From: Asanoa iriomotensis
GTDB lineage: Bacteria > Actinomycetota > Actinomycetes > Mycobacteriales > Micromonosporaceae
Assembly: GCF_016862515.1 (NCBI RefSeq)
Contig: NZ_BONC01000027.1
Coordinates: forward strand, 41,290 to 105,289
DNA: 64,000 bases
Direction of reading: 5' to 3'
The position numbers and the translations under genes were made by a program. The notes below the pieces were generated by a model. It had not been told where the DNA came from, did not search any database, and worked only from the letters and a program-made list of their open reading frames with translations. This document shows, in pieces, positions 27,057 to 35,601 of this stretch (positions are counted from its first letter, which is position 1; each line of letters opens with the position of its first letter).

Positions 27057-28976
27057 GTGGAACAGACGATCGAGTACGCCCACGCTACGGGCGTACTGGG
27101 CAGCGTGTGGCTGCTCATCGCCATCCCGCTGGTGAGTTCGGCGGTCATCCTGCTGCTCGGGCGCCGCAGTGCGAAGTTCGCGCACTGGCTCGGCACCGCG
27201 GCGATCGGCGCCGGCTTCGTGCTGACCCTGATCTACTTCTTCTTGTTGCGCGACCAGCCCAACCGGGCCGTGGAGCGCAACCTGTGGGAGTTCATCTCGG
27301 TCGGCAGCCTGAAGGTTGACATCGGTCTGCTGTTCGACCCGCTGTCCGCCGTCTTCTGCCTGCTGATCACGGGTGTGGGTTTCCTGATCCACCTGTACGC
27401 GGTCGGCTACATGGCGCACGACGAGCGCCGGCACACCTTCTTCGGTTACTTCAACCTCTTCGCCGCCGCGATGTTGCTGCTGGTCCTCGGCAACAACTAC
27501 GTGATGCTCTACCTCGGCTGGGAGGGTGTCGGCCTCGCGTCGTACCTGCTGATCTCGTTCTGGTACACCCGGCCGTCGGCGGCGACCGCGGGCAAGAAGG
27601 CGTTCCTGATGAACCGCGTCGGCGACGCCGGCCTGGTCATCGCGATCTTCATGATGTTCGCCTACCTCGGGTCGACGAACTACGCGGACGTGTTCAACGG
27701 CGTCGGCTCGCTGTCGTTCACCGTCGTGCTGATGATGGGCCTGCTGCTCCTGCTCGGCGCGACCGGCAAGTCCGGCCAGTTCCCGCTGCAGGCGTGGTTG
27801 CCCGACGCGATGGAAGGCCCGACCCCGGTGTCGGCCCTCATCCACGCCGCCACGATGGTCACCGCGGGCGTCTACCTGATCGCCCGGTCCAACGCGATCT
27901 TCTCCGCCAACGAGGTGCTGCAGACGGTCGTGGTCAGCGTCGGTGCGTTGACGCTGCTGATCGGCTGCATCATCGGCGCGGCCAAGGACGACATCAAGCG
28001 CGTGCTGGCCTGGTCGACGGTCTCGCAGATCGGCTACATGTTCCTCGGTGTCGGCCTGGGCGGCGGCGCGTACGCGCTGGCGATCATCCACCTGCTCGCG
28101 CACGGCTTCTTCAAGGCCAACATGTTCCTCGGTGCCGGCTCCGTCATGCACGGCATGAAGGACCAGGTCGACATCCGGCGGTTCGGCGGGCTGTGGAAGC
28201 TGATGCCGTGGACGTTTGCCACGTTCACCGCGGGTTGGCTCGCCATCGTCGGCTTCCCGGGCTTCTCCGGCTTCTTCACCAAGGAGCCGATCATCGTGGC
28301 GGCCTTCGAACGCGAGGGCTGGACCGCCTGGCTGTACGGCTGGGCCGCGCTGCTCGGCGCCGGGCTCACCGCGTTCTACATGACCCGCCTCTGGGTGCTC
28401 ACGTTCCTCGGCCCCAAGCGGTGGACCGAGGACATCGAGCACCCGCACGAGTCGCCACCGATCATGGTCGGGCCGCTGGTGCTGCTCGCGATCGGTTCGG
28501 CGATCGCCGGTGGCCTGATGGCCAGCCCGGTCGCCAAGTGGCTCGAGCCGCCGCTGCCCGCGGAAGCGCACGACCTCCACCCGGTGATGTCGCACGGGGT
28601 GATCACCACGCTCTCGCTCGTGCTCACGTTCGCCGGCATCGGCCTCGCCTACCTGCTCTTCCGCCGCGGCACTGCGCTGGTCGAGCAGCCGGCCGGCGTG
28701 GTCGTCACGGCCGCCCGCCGCAACCTCTACGCCGACGCCTTCAACGAGATCGTCTTCGAGAAGCCCGGCATCTTCCTGACCCGCGCGCTGGTGTTCTTCG
28801 ACAACCGAGGCATCGACGGCGCGGTCAACGGCCTCGCGGCCGCGGTCGGCGGCGGCTCCGGCCGGTTGCGCCGGCTGCAGACCGGCTTCGTCCGGTCGTA
28901 TGCGATGTCCATGATGGCCGGCGCACTGCTCGTGGTCGCCGCGTTCGTCGCCGTGCAGATGGGATGGCTGAGCTAG
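27057..28976 (+). CDS. nuoL: NADH-quinone oxidoreductase subunit L
   Basis: A 639-residue antiporter-like NuoL at the distal end of the membrane arm, with the long lateral helix near its C-terminus. Family signatures are YVMLYLGWEGVGLASYLLI, FPLQAWLPDAMEGPTPVSAL and KDDIKRVLAWSTVSQIGYM. The start is GTG at 27057, 13 bases after nuoK, with GAGGGG as ribosome site. Confidence 0.96.
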   Translation: MEQTIEYAHATGVLGSVWLLIAIPLVSSAVILLLGRRSAKFAHWLGTAAIGAGFVLTLIYFFLLRDQPNRAVERNLWEFISVGSLKVDIGLLFDPLSAVFCLLITGVGFLIHLYAVGYMAHDERRHTFFGYFNLFAAAMLLLVLGNNYVMLYLGWEGVGLASYLLISFWYTRPSAATAGKKAFLMNRVGDAGLVIAIFMMFAYLGSTNYADVFNGVGSLSFTVVLMMGLLLLLGATGKSGQFPLQAWLPDAMEGPTPVSALIHAATMVTAGVYLIARSNAIFSANEVLQTVVVSVGALTLLIGCIIGAAKDDIKRVLAWSTVSQIGYMFLGVGLGGGAYALAIIHLLAHGFFKANMFLGAGSVMHGMKDQVDIRRFGGLWKLMPWTFATFTAGWLAIVGFPGFSGFFTKEPIIVAAFEREGWTAWLYGWAALLGAGLTAFYMTRLWVLTFLGPKRWTEDIEHPHESPPIMVGPLVLLAIGSAIAGGLMASPVAKWLEPPLPAEAHDLHPVMSHGVITTLSLVLTFAGIGLAYLLFRRGTALVEQPAGVVVTAARRNLYADAFNEIVFEKPGIFLTRALVFFDNRGIDGAVNGLAAAVGGGSGRLRRLQTGFVRSYAMSMMAGALLVVAAFVAVQMGWLS

Positions 28977-28978
28977 CG

Positions 28979-30514
28979 ATGCAGGACTTCCCGTACCTAA
29001 CGGTCCTGACCGGGCTGCCGCTCCTCGGCGCGCTCGTCGTCTGGTGCCTGCCCAAGGCTCGCCCGGAGCTGGCCAAGATCGTCGCGCTCGCGTGGTCGCT
29101 CGTGGTCTTCGTGCTCTCGGTGGTCATGTGGATCGCCTTCAACCCGGGCGGCGACCGGCTCCAACTGCGCGAGTCGTACCAGTGGATCCCCACCTGGGAC
29201 GCCCGGTTCACCTTCGCGGTGGACGGCATCGCGCTGGTGATGCTGCTGATGGTCACGGTGCTCGTGCCGATTGTGATCCTGGCTTCGTGGCATGACGCCG
29301 ACAAGAGCCGCCGCAGCATCCCGACCTACTTCGCGCTGCTGCTCCTCCTCGAGTTCACGATGATCGGCGTCTTCGCGGCCGCCGACATCTTCCTGTTCTA
29401 CGTGTTCTTCGAGGTCATGCTCGTCCCGATGTACTTCCTCATCGGCAGCTTCGGCGGGCACCAGCGGCAGTACGCGGCCGTCAAGTTCTTCCTCTACTCG
29501 CTGGTCGGCGGCCTGTTCATGCTGGCCGCCGTGATCGGCCTGTGGGTGGTCGGCGGCCACACGTTCGACTGGGTGGCGCTGACCAACAGCGACTTCGCCA
29601 CGAACACCGGCCGGTGGCTGTTCCTCGGCTTCTTCGTCGCGTTCGCGATCAAGGCGCCGTTCTTCCCGTTCCACACGTGGCTGCCGGATGCCGGTGGTGC
29701 CGCACCGGCGGGCGCCGCGGCGCTGCTGGTCGGCGTGCTCGACAAGGTCGGCACGTTCGGCATCCTGCGGTACTGCCTGCCGCTGTTCCCCGAGGCGTCC
29801 CGCTGGTTCGCGCCCTGGGCGATCGCGCTCGCGCTGATCGGCATCATCTACGCCGCACTGCTGGCGATCGGCCAGAACGACCTCAAGCGGCTGGTCTCCT
29901 ACACGTCGATCGCGCACTTCGGCTTCATCGGCGTGGGCATCTTCGCGTTCACCACCCAGGCCGGCACCGGTGCGGTGCTCTACATGCTCAACCACGGCCT
30001 GGCCACCGGCCTGCTGTTCCTCGTGGTCGGCATGCTGGTCGCCCGCCGCAACTCGGCCAACATCCGTGACTTCGGCGGTGCCGGCAAGCTGGTGCCGGTG
30101 CTGGCCGGCGTGTTGTTCTTCGCCGGTCTCGCCTCGCTGGCCCTGCCCGGCACGGCGCCGTTCGTCTCGGAGTTCCTGGTGCTGATCGGCACGTTCACCG
30201 TCAACAAGCCGGTGGCCGTGATCGCGACGGTCGGGATCATCCTGGCGGCCGCGTACGTGCTCTGGATGATCCAGCGGACGATGCAGGGCAACCTCAACCC
30301 GACGCTGGTCGACGAGCCGGCGATGCGGCGCGACCTGAACCTGCGGGAGAAGCTCGTCGTCGCGCCGCTGATCCTGCTGATCCTGTTCCTCGGCTTCTAC
30401 CCGAAGCCGGTCACCGACGTGATCAACCCCGCCGTCCAGGCGACCGTGCAAGACGTGGGTAAGTCGGATCCGGCCCCCATCTCCGGCACCACCACGGAGG
30501 CTGCAGTCAAATGA
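28979..30514 (+). CDS. nuoM: NADH-quinone oxidoreductase subunit M
   Basis: A 511-residue antiporter-like NuoM with about 14 helices. FFEVMLVPMYFLIG carries the key glutamate, FPFHTWLPDA the broken helix, and NDLKRLVSYTSIAHFGFI the conserved Lys. I start at ATG 28979, two bases after the nuoL stop; an in-frame ATG at 28964 would add five residues and overlap nuoL. Confidence 0.95.
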   Translation: MQDFPYLTVLTGLPLLGALVVWCLPKARPELAKIVALAWSLVVFVLSVVMWIAFNPGGDRLQLRESYQWIPTWDARFTFAVDGIALVMLLMVTVLVPIVILASWHDADKSRRSIPTYFALLLLLEFTMIGVFAAADIFLFYVFFEVMLVPMYFLIGSFGGHQRQYAAVKFFLYSLVGGLFMLAAVIGLWVVGGHTFDWVALTNSDFATNTGRWLFLGFFVAFAIKAPFFPFHTWLPDAGGAAPAGAAALLVGVLDKVGTFGILRYCLPLFPEASRWFAPWAIALALIGIIYAALLAIGQNDLKRLVSYTSIAHFGFIGVGIFAFTTQAGTGAVLYMLNHGLATGLLFLVVGMLVARRNSANIRDFGGAGKLVPVLAGVLFFAGLASLALPGTAPFVSEFLVLIGTFTVNKPVAVIATVGIILAAAYVLWMIQRTMQGNLNPTLVDEPAMRRDLNLREKLVVAPLILLILFLGFYPKPVTDVINPAVQATVQDVGKSDPAPISGTTTEAAVK

Positions 30515-32073
30515 CGATCAAGTTCCCGGCGTTCGACTACGCCGCGATCGCCCCGATCCTCATCGTGTTCGGTTTGGCGGCGGCCGGCGTGCTGGTCGAG
30601 GCCTTCGTGCCGAAGCGCGCGCGCTATCTGACCCAGCTCGTGCTGACGCTCGGCGGTCTGGTGGCGGCGCTGGTCGTGCTCGTCACCCAGGCCGACACCC
30701 GGGTGGTGACCGCCGGCCAGGCGATCGCGATCGACGGGCCGGCGCTGTTCCTGCAGGGCTCGATCATCGTGCTCGCCATCATGGCGGTGCTGATGATCGG
30801 TGAGCGGGCGCTGGAGCGGGGCGGCCCGTTCGTCGCACAGGCGGCGATCACGGTCGGGTCCGAGGAGGACCGCCGGCAGGCGGCACGGGCGGACGGCGCC
30901 ACCGAGATCTACCCGCTGACCTCGTTCGCGGTCGTCGGCATGATGCTCTTCGTCTCGGCCAACGACCTGCTGACGATGTTCATCGCGCTCGAGGTGCTCT
31001 CGCTGCCGCTCTACCTGATGTGCGCGCTGGCTCGCCGCCGGCGGCTGGTCAGCCAGGAGGCCGCGCTCAAGTACTTCATGCTCGGCGCGTACGCCTCCGC
31101 GTTCTTCCTGTTCGGTGTGGCGCTGGTCTACGGCTTCACCGCGCAGGTGCAGGCGACGCCGGGCGCGCACGCGGGTGGTGTCGACTTCGCCACGATCCAC
31201 GCGGCCGCGGCCACCTCGCCGGCCAACCGCGCGCTGCTCTTCGGCGGCCTGGCCCTGATCGCCGTCGGCCTGCTCTTCAAGGCCACCGCGGCGCCGTTCC
31301 ACGTCTGGACGCCCGACGTCTACCAGGGCGCGCCGACCCCGGTCACCGGCTTCATGGCCGCGTGCACCAAGGTCGCCGCGTTCGGTGGGCTGCTGCGGCT
31401 GCTCTACGTCGCGTTCGAGGGCGCCCGCTGGGACTTCACGCCGGTGCTGGGCGCGATCGCTATCCTGACCATGCTGGTCGGCGCGGTGCTCTCGGTGACG
31501 CAGACCGACCTCAAGCGACTGCTCGCGTACTCGTCGATCGCCAACGCCGGCTATCTGCTGGTGGGCGTGCTCGCCGGGGTGCGTGAGGGCATCTCCAGCA
31601 CGATGTTCTACCTGGTCGCCTACGGCTTCACGGTGATCGCCGCGTTCGCGGTGGTGACGCTGGTGCGCGACGCCGACGGTGAGGCCACGCACCTGTCCCG
31701 CTGGGCGGGCCTCGGCAAGCGGTCGCCGGTGTTCGCGGGCGTCTTCACGTTCATCCTGCTGGCCTTCGCCGGCATCCCGCTCACGAGCGGCTTCATCAGC
31801 AAGTTCGCGGTGTTCGGGGCCGCCATCGACGGTGGGCAGACCTGGCTGGTGATCGCCGGTGTGATCACCAGCATGATCCTGGCGTTCCCGTACCTGCGCG
31901 TGGTGGTCATGATGTGGCTCTCCGAGCCTGGTGAGAGCACGCCGACGATCGCCGTGCCGGGCGCGCTGACCGCGGCCGCCCTGGTGATCGGCGTGGCGGC
32001 GACGCTGGTGCTCGGCGTGGCGCCGGCACCGCTGCTCAACCTCTCCGACACCGCTGCGCAGTTCATCCGATAA
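30511..32073 (+). CDS. nuoN: NADH-quinone oxidoreductase subunit N
   Basis: A 520-residue NuoN, third antiporter-like subunit. FIALEVLSLPLYLM holds the conserved glutamate, FHVWTPDVYQGAPTPVTGF the broken helix, and DLKRLLAYSSIANAGYLLVG the Lys helix. It closes the nuo operon and a terminator follows 14 bases after the stop. Confidence 0.96.
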   Translation: MTIKFPAFDYAAIAPILIVFGLAAAGVLVEAFVPKRARYLTQLVLTLGGLVAALVVLVTQADTRVVTAGQAIAIDGPALFLQGSIIVLAIMAVLMIGERALERGGPFVAQAAITVGSEEDRRQAARADGATEIYPLTSFAVVGMMLFVSANDLLTMFIALEVLSLPLYLMCALARRRRLVSQEAALKYFMLGAYASAFFLFGVALVYGFTAQVQATPGAHAGGVDFATIHAAAATSPANRALLFGGLALIAVGLLFKATAAPFHVWTPDVYQGAPTPVTGFMAACTKVAAFGGLLRLLYVAFEGARWDFTPVLGAIAILTMLVGAVLSVTQTDLKRLLAYSSIANAGYLLVGVLAGVREGISSTMFYLVAYGFTVIAAFAVVTLVRDADGEATHLSRWAGLGKRSPVFAGVFTFILLAFAGIPLTSGFISKFAVFGAAIDGGQTWLVIAGVITSMILAFPYLRVVVMMWLSEPGESTPTIAVPGALTAAALVIGVAATLVLGVAPAPLLNLSDTAAQFIR

Positions 32074-32086
32074 CTGAGGTTTCCTG

Positions 32087-32124
32087 GATGGGGGTCGCTC
32101 ACGCGGCCCCCATCTGCTGTTTTC
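32087..32124 (+). terminator. Rho-independent terminator of the nuo operon
   Basis: A 12-bp stem (32087-32098 with 32103-32114, one G-T pair) with a TCAC loop is followed by TGCTGTTTTCC. Confidence 0.88.
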
Positions 32125-32176
32125 CTTTGCTCTCTACGGCTAGCCCCGCGCTGAGTCGATTTCGCGGTGTGGCATC

Positions 32177-33205
32177 GTGGGTTACGTGGTGAGGGGGGCT
32201 GAAGAGCTGACTTCGATCGGGATCGACTTCGTCGATCCGACGGTCGAGTCGTCAGCACGCGCGGTCCTGGCCGCGGTCGAGGACGAACTGCGTAGTTGCG
32301 TGGCGAGCGCCGATCCGATGGTCACGGAGGCGGCGCGGCATCTCGTCGAGGCCGGCGGCAAGCGGTTCCGGCCGCTGCTGGTCGCGCTCGGCGCACAGTT
32401 CGGCGACCCGACGGCCCCGCAGGTGGTGCAGGCGGCGGTGGTGATGGAGCTGACCCACCTCGCGACGCTCTACCACGACGACGTGATGGACGAGGCGCCC
32501 GTGCGCCGGGGCGTCCGCAGCGCCAACTCGCGGTGGACCAACTCGGTGGCGATCCTGGTGGGTGACTACCTGTTCGCCCGGGCGGCGGACATCGCCGCGG
32601 AACTCGGCACCGAGGCGGTCCGGCTGCAGGCGCGCACGTTCGCCCGCTTGGTGCACGGTCAGATCGCCGAGACGGTCGGCCCCCGGTCCGGTGTGGACCC
32701 GGTGGCGCACTACCTCGACGTGCTGGCCGAGAAGACCGGCTCGCTGATCGCCACGTCGGCGCGGTTCGGCGGCATGTTCGGCGGTGCGACCGCGGAGCAG
32801 ACCGAGGCGCTGGCCCGCTACGGCGAGAAGATGGGCATCGCGTTCCAGCTCTCCGACGACCTGATCGACATCGCGTCCGAATCGGAGCAGAGCGGCAAGA
32901 CGCCGGGCACCGACCTGCGCGAGGGTGTGCCGACGCTGCCGGTGCTCTACGCGCTGGCCTCCGACGACACCGACCCGGCCGCGACCCGGCTGCGGGAGAT
33001 CCTGTCCGCAGGCCCGGTGACCGACGACGACCTGCACGCCGAGGCGCTGTGCCTGCTGCGGGAGTCGGCGGCGATGAAGCGGGCCCGCGAGACGGTCCGC
33101 AGCTACGCCGAAGAGGCCCGCGAGCGCCTGGCTCCGCTGCCGGACAACGCCACCCGGGCCGCCTTCGAGTCCCTGTGCGACTTCATCGCGGACCGCACGG
33201 GCTGA
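32177..33205 (+). CDS. Polyprenyl diphosphate synthase (menaquinone side chain)
   Basis: A 342-residue trans-isoprenyl diphosphate synthase. It has the first Asp-rich motif D101-D-V-M-D105 followed by the basic pair RR, and the second motif SDDLID near residue 220. GGKRFRPLL near residue 60 binds isopentenyl diphosphate. Heptaprenyl- to decaprenyl-type chains are made by such enzymes; location after menG, menJ and nuo makes the menaquinone tail the likely product (inference). GTG at 32177 is the longest start with family-like length; no clear ribosome site precedes it, and a GTG five codons later is an alternative. Confidence 0.92.
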   Translation: MGYVVRGAEELTSIGIDFVDPTVESSARAVLAAVEDELRSCVASADPMVTEAARHLVEAGGKRFRPLLVALGAQFGDPTAPQVVQAAVVMELTHLATLYHDDVMDEAPVRRGVRSANSRWTNSVAILVGDYLFARAADIAAELGTEAVRLQARTFARLVHGQIAETVGPRSGVDPVAHYLDVLAEKTGSLIATSARFGGMFGGATAEQTEALARYGEKMGIAFQLSDDLIDIASESEQSGKTPGTDLREGVPTLPVLYALASDDTDPAATRLREILSAGPVTDDDLHAEALCLLRESAAMKRARETVRSYAEEARERLAPLPDNATRAAFESLCDFIADRTG

Positions 33206-33304
33206 CGTCGAAAGTGCGTGACCAACCGCGCACCCGGCAGCGACGCGTGAGCGAGCGGTGTCCGGCGGGAGCGACGGTCTGAACCCGCCCGGACCCGGGA
33301 AAAC

Positions 33305-33459
33305 TTGATCTTTGTCTTGATCTTGATCGGGTTGGTCAAGTCGCCGACACTGCGGGGCGGATGAACGGCGCGTATCGGGCGCATCGACGCTCCGTGTCGA
33401 GAAATTTGGCGTTCTCGATACCAACAGGCATTTCGCGGACGGGAGGTTTTTCATATGGT
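33305..33459. promoter_or_regulatory. Control region of the IclR-family gene
   Basis: CTTGATC occurs at 33305-33311, 33317-33323 and 33323-33329, and GGTCAAG at 33335-33341 makes a hairpin-capable dyad with the last copy. A second dyad, GTGTCGAGAA (33394-33403) with TTCTCGATAC (33412-33421), has 10-bp arms with one mismatch and an 8-base spacer. TATGGT (33454-33459) is a TANNNT -10 candidate. One of the dyads is probably the regulator's own operator, since IclR proteins commonly autoregulate. The rest of the 33206-33485 gap shows no gene. Confidence 0.5.
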
Positions 33460-33485
33460 GTAAGCCCCGGCCCGCGGAGGTGGGT

Positions 33486-34280
33486 GTGCGCGACCCTCTG
33501 GCAGAACCATCGGATCTGATCCGCAGCGTGTCCCGCGCCCTACGCGTGTTGGAAGCCGTGGGTCGGGCGCCGAAGGGCCTCACCGTCAAACAGGTCGCCC
33601 GCCGTTGCGAGCTGACCGTGGCGACCACCTATCACCTGGTGCGGACGCTGGCCTACGAGGGCTACGTCATCCGCCGGGAGGACGGCACCTACATCGTGGG
33701 TCTGGAGGTCGCCGACCGCTACCGGGAGCTCGTGGCCGCGTTCCGTGGCCCAGCGGCCGTGGGTGACGCGCTCCGGAAGGCGGCGGTCGACACCGGCTAC
33801 AGCCACTACCTCGGCCGGTTCGTCGGCGGCCAGGTGGCGATTACCGCGGCGGCGGAGGGCCCGCGGTCACCGCACCTGGAGGAGATGGTCCCCGGCTTCG
33901 ACGAGGGCGCGCACGCGACGGCGCTGGGGAAGGCGCTGTTGGCCACGCTGACGCCCGATCAGCGGTTCCGCTACCTCCGGGAATACGGCATGCGGCCGTT
34001 CACGCAGCAGACGCTCACGACGACCGAGGCGTTCGAGAGCGACCTGGCCGCCGGTGAGCGTCGCGGCATGCACCTCGAGATGGGGCAATACCGGCCGGGC
34101 GTGGCCTGCGCCGCCGTCATCGTCACCCCCGACCGCGATATGGAACGCCGGGTGGTGCTCGCCTGCGCCCTGCCGGCGCCGGAGATGATGACCTCGGCCC
34201 GCGTCGTGCGGGCCAAGCTGCTGGCCGTTGCCCGGACGATCTCTGAAGCATTGGGCGCACCCGACAACGGAAACGGCTGA
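33486..34280 (+). CDS. IclR-family transcriptional regulator
   Basis: A 264-residue IclR-type protein. The winged helix lies at about residues 12-75 (GLTVKQVARRCELTVATTYHLV contains the recognition helix, of which TVATTYHLVRTL is the core) and the IclR effector domain follows, with ALGKALLATL and the late block GVACAAVIV. The ligand cannot be told from sequence. I use GTG 33486, five bases after GGAGG; GTG 33480 lies inside that ribosome site. No catabolic target gene is adjacent, so it may act on itself and on distant genes. Its TGA stop is shared with the -35 of the sigma-factor promoter. Confidence 0.9.
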   Translation: MRDPLAEPSDLIRSVSRALRVLEAVGRAPKGLTVKQVARRCELTVATTYHLVRTLAYEGYVIRREDGTYIVGLEVADRYRELVAAFRGPAAVGDALRKAAVDTGYSHYLGRFVGGQVAITAAAEGPRSPHLEEMVPGFDEGAHATALGKALLATLTPDQRFRYLREYGMRPFTQQTLTTTEAFESDLAAGERRGMHLEMGQYRPGVACAAVIVTPDRDMERRVVLACALPAPEMMTSARVVRAKLLAVARTISEALGAPDNGNG

Positions 34281-34305
34281 ACCACTGCCGCCGACCGTGC
34301 GTGCG
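34278..34305 (+). promoter_or_regulatory. SigL-type ECF promoter (autoregulation)
   Basis: TGAACC (34278-34283), 16 bases, then CGTGCG (34300-34305) fits the mycobacterial SigL consensus TGAACC-N16/17-CGT. It sits directly before the SigL-type sigma gene, as expected for an autoregulated ECF factor. The -35 overlaps the stop codon of the IclR gene. Confidence 0.65.
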
Positions 34306-34339
34306 TTGGGATGACAGAGATCAGGGGAGGCCCGAAAGC

Positions 34340-34855
34340 TTGGCCGACGACGACGCTGAGTTGCTGCGCGCGCTCAACGAAGAGCACGGTGACGCGCTCT
34401 TCGCGCACGCGTTGCGCTTGGTGAGCGGCGACCGGCAGCGGGCCGAAGACCTGGTCCAGGAGACGTTGCTGCGGGCATGGCGCCATCCGGAGGCGCTGGA
34501 CCCGGGGCGCGGCTCGGTGCGGGCGTGGTTGTTCACGACCGCACGACACCTCGCCATCGACGCGTGGCGCCGGCGGGCGTCCCGGGTCGGCGAGGTGGTG
34601 ACCGACGACCTGCCCGAGCCACCGCCCGAGGTCGACGAGGCCGACCGGGCGGTCGAGGCGTGGACGGTCGCGGAAGCGCTGGCCCGCCTCTCGCCCGCGC
34701 ACCGCGACGTCCTCGTCGAGTGCTTCTACCAGGGCCGCTCGGTCGCCGAGGCGGCCGTCCGGCTGGGCGTCCCGCCGGGCACCGTGAAGTCGCGCACGCA
34801 CTACGCGCTGCGCTCGTTGCGCCTCGTGTTGGAGGAGATGGGGGTGACCCAGTGA
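34340..34855 (+). CDS. ECF sigma factor, SigL type
   Basis: A 171-residue group 4 sigma-70 protein. Region 2 has AEDLVQETLLRAWRHP and the -10-reading helix block VRAWLFTTARHLAIDAWRRR; region 4 has LSPAHRDVLVECFYQG and the HTH core VPPGTVKSRTHYAL. It should direct RNA polymerase to TGAACC...CGT promoters. Start choice: TTG at 34340 has GGGGAGG nine bases ahead and lies after the promoter, whereas the in-frame GTG at 34301 falls within the promoter's -10 and could not be on that transcript. It overlaps the anti-sigma gene (GTGA), the usual pair arrangement. Confidence 0.9.
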   Translation: MADDDAELLRALNEEHGDALFAHALRLVSGDRQRAEDLVQETLLRAWRHPEALDPGRGSVRAWLFTTARHLAIDAWRRRASRVGEVVTDDLPEPPPEVDEADRAVEAWTVAEALARLSPAHRDVLVECFYQGRSVAEAAVRLGVPPGTVKSRTHYALRSLRLVLEEMGVTQ

Positions 34856-35577
34856 CGCACTGCCCGCACGCGCTCGATGACGGCGCCTACGTCCTGGGCG
34901 CCTTGTCGCCGAGCGAACGCGCCGAGTACGAACGGCACCTGGCCGGCTGTCCCGCGTGCCGGGAGGCGGTCGCGGAGATCGCTGTGCTGCCGGGTCTGCT
35001 CGGGCGCCTCACCGATCCGGACAGTCTCGATCTCACGCCGGCCACGCCGTTGCCGGACCGGATGCCCGCGCTGCTCGAGGCCGTCGGTGCCGAGCGGCGC
35101 CGTCTCCGGAAGGTGCGGCGCCGGCGGTACGTGGGTGCGGCGCTCGTCGCGGCCGGGCTCGCCGCGGTGGTCGGTGTCGGGGTGGCGGGCGCGGACGCCG
35201 GATGGTTCGGCGGCGGGCCTTCGGCTGGTCAGGTCACCGCGCGGGGCACACAGATCGGCGTGAAGCTGGTCGCGATGCAGCCCGTGGGTGGTGCGGTGCC
35301 GGTGACGGCGGAGATCGGGATCAACGGCACCAAGTGGGGCACCGAGATCAGCATGCGGTGCGCCTACAAGTCCGGTGGCGACAGCTCGAAGGCGTGGACG
35401 TTCCGATTGGTGGCGCACGGCGCCGACGGTGCGACGGAGCAGGTCGGCTCGTGGCGGGCCGCGGCCGGGGAGACCGTCGAGATGAACGGGGCGACCCGGT
35501 TCACCGGGCGCGAGCTGGTGCGGTTGGAGCTGACGTCGTACGACGGGAAGCCGTTGCTGGCGTACGACGTGCCCTAG
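34852..35577 (+). CDS. Zinc-binding anti-sigma factor (RslA-like)
   Basis: A 241-residue membrane anti-sigma factor. The cytoplasmic zinc anti-sigma domain has H29-x3-C33-x2-C36 (HLAGCPAC), the redox-sensing ZAS motif. A basic stretch RRRLRKVRRRR precedes one membrane helix (about residues 84-105). The outer 130 residues form a soluble domain with a beta-rich look. It should hold the upstream sigma factor inactive until a signal, probably oxidative or envelope stress, releases it. The GTG start overlaps the sigma stop. Family expectation is RslA of M. tuberculosis SigL. Confidence 0.9.
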   Translation: MTHCPHALDDGAYVLGALSPSERAEYERHLAGCPACREAVAEIAVLPGLLGRLTDPDSLDLTPATPLPDRMPALLEAVGAERRRLRKVRRRRYVGAALVAAGLAAVVGVGVAGADAGWFGGGPSAGQVTARGTQIGVKLVAMQPVGGAVPVTAEIGINGTKWGTEISMRCAYKSGGDSSKAWTFRLVAHGADGATEQVGSWRAAAGETVEMNGATRFTGRELVRLELTSYDGKPLLAYDVP

Positions 35578-35601
35578 GGTTTCTCAGGTTGTGGCTAGGG
35601 C
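35571..35601. terminator. Possible bidirectional terminator between convergent genes
   Basis: GCCCTAG (35571-35577) and CTAGGGC (35595-35601) form a 7-bp inverted repeat that spans the stop codons of both the anti-sigma gene and the convergent permease gene, which end six bases apart. The stem is short and lacks a T-run, so this is weak. Confidence 0.3.
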
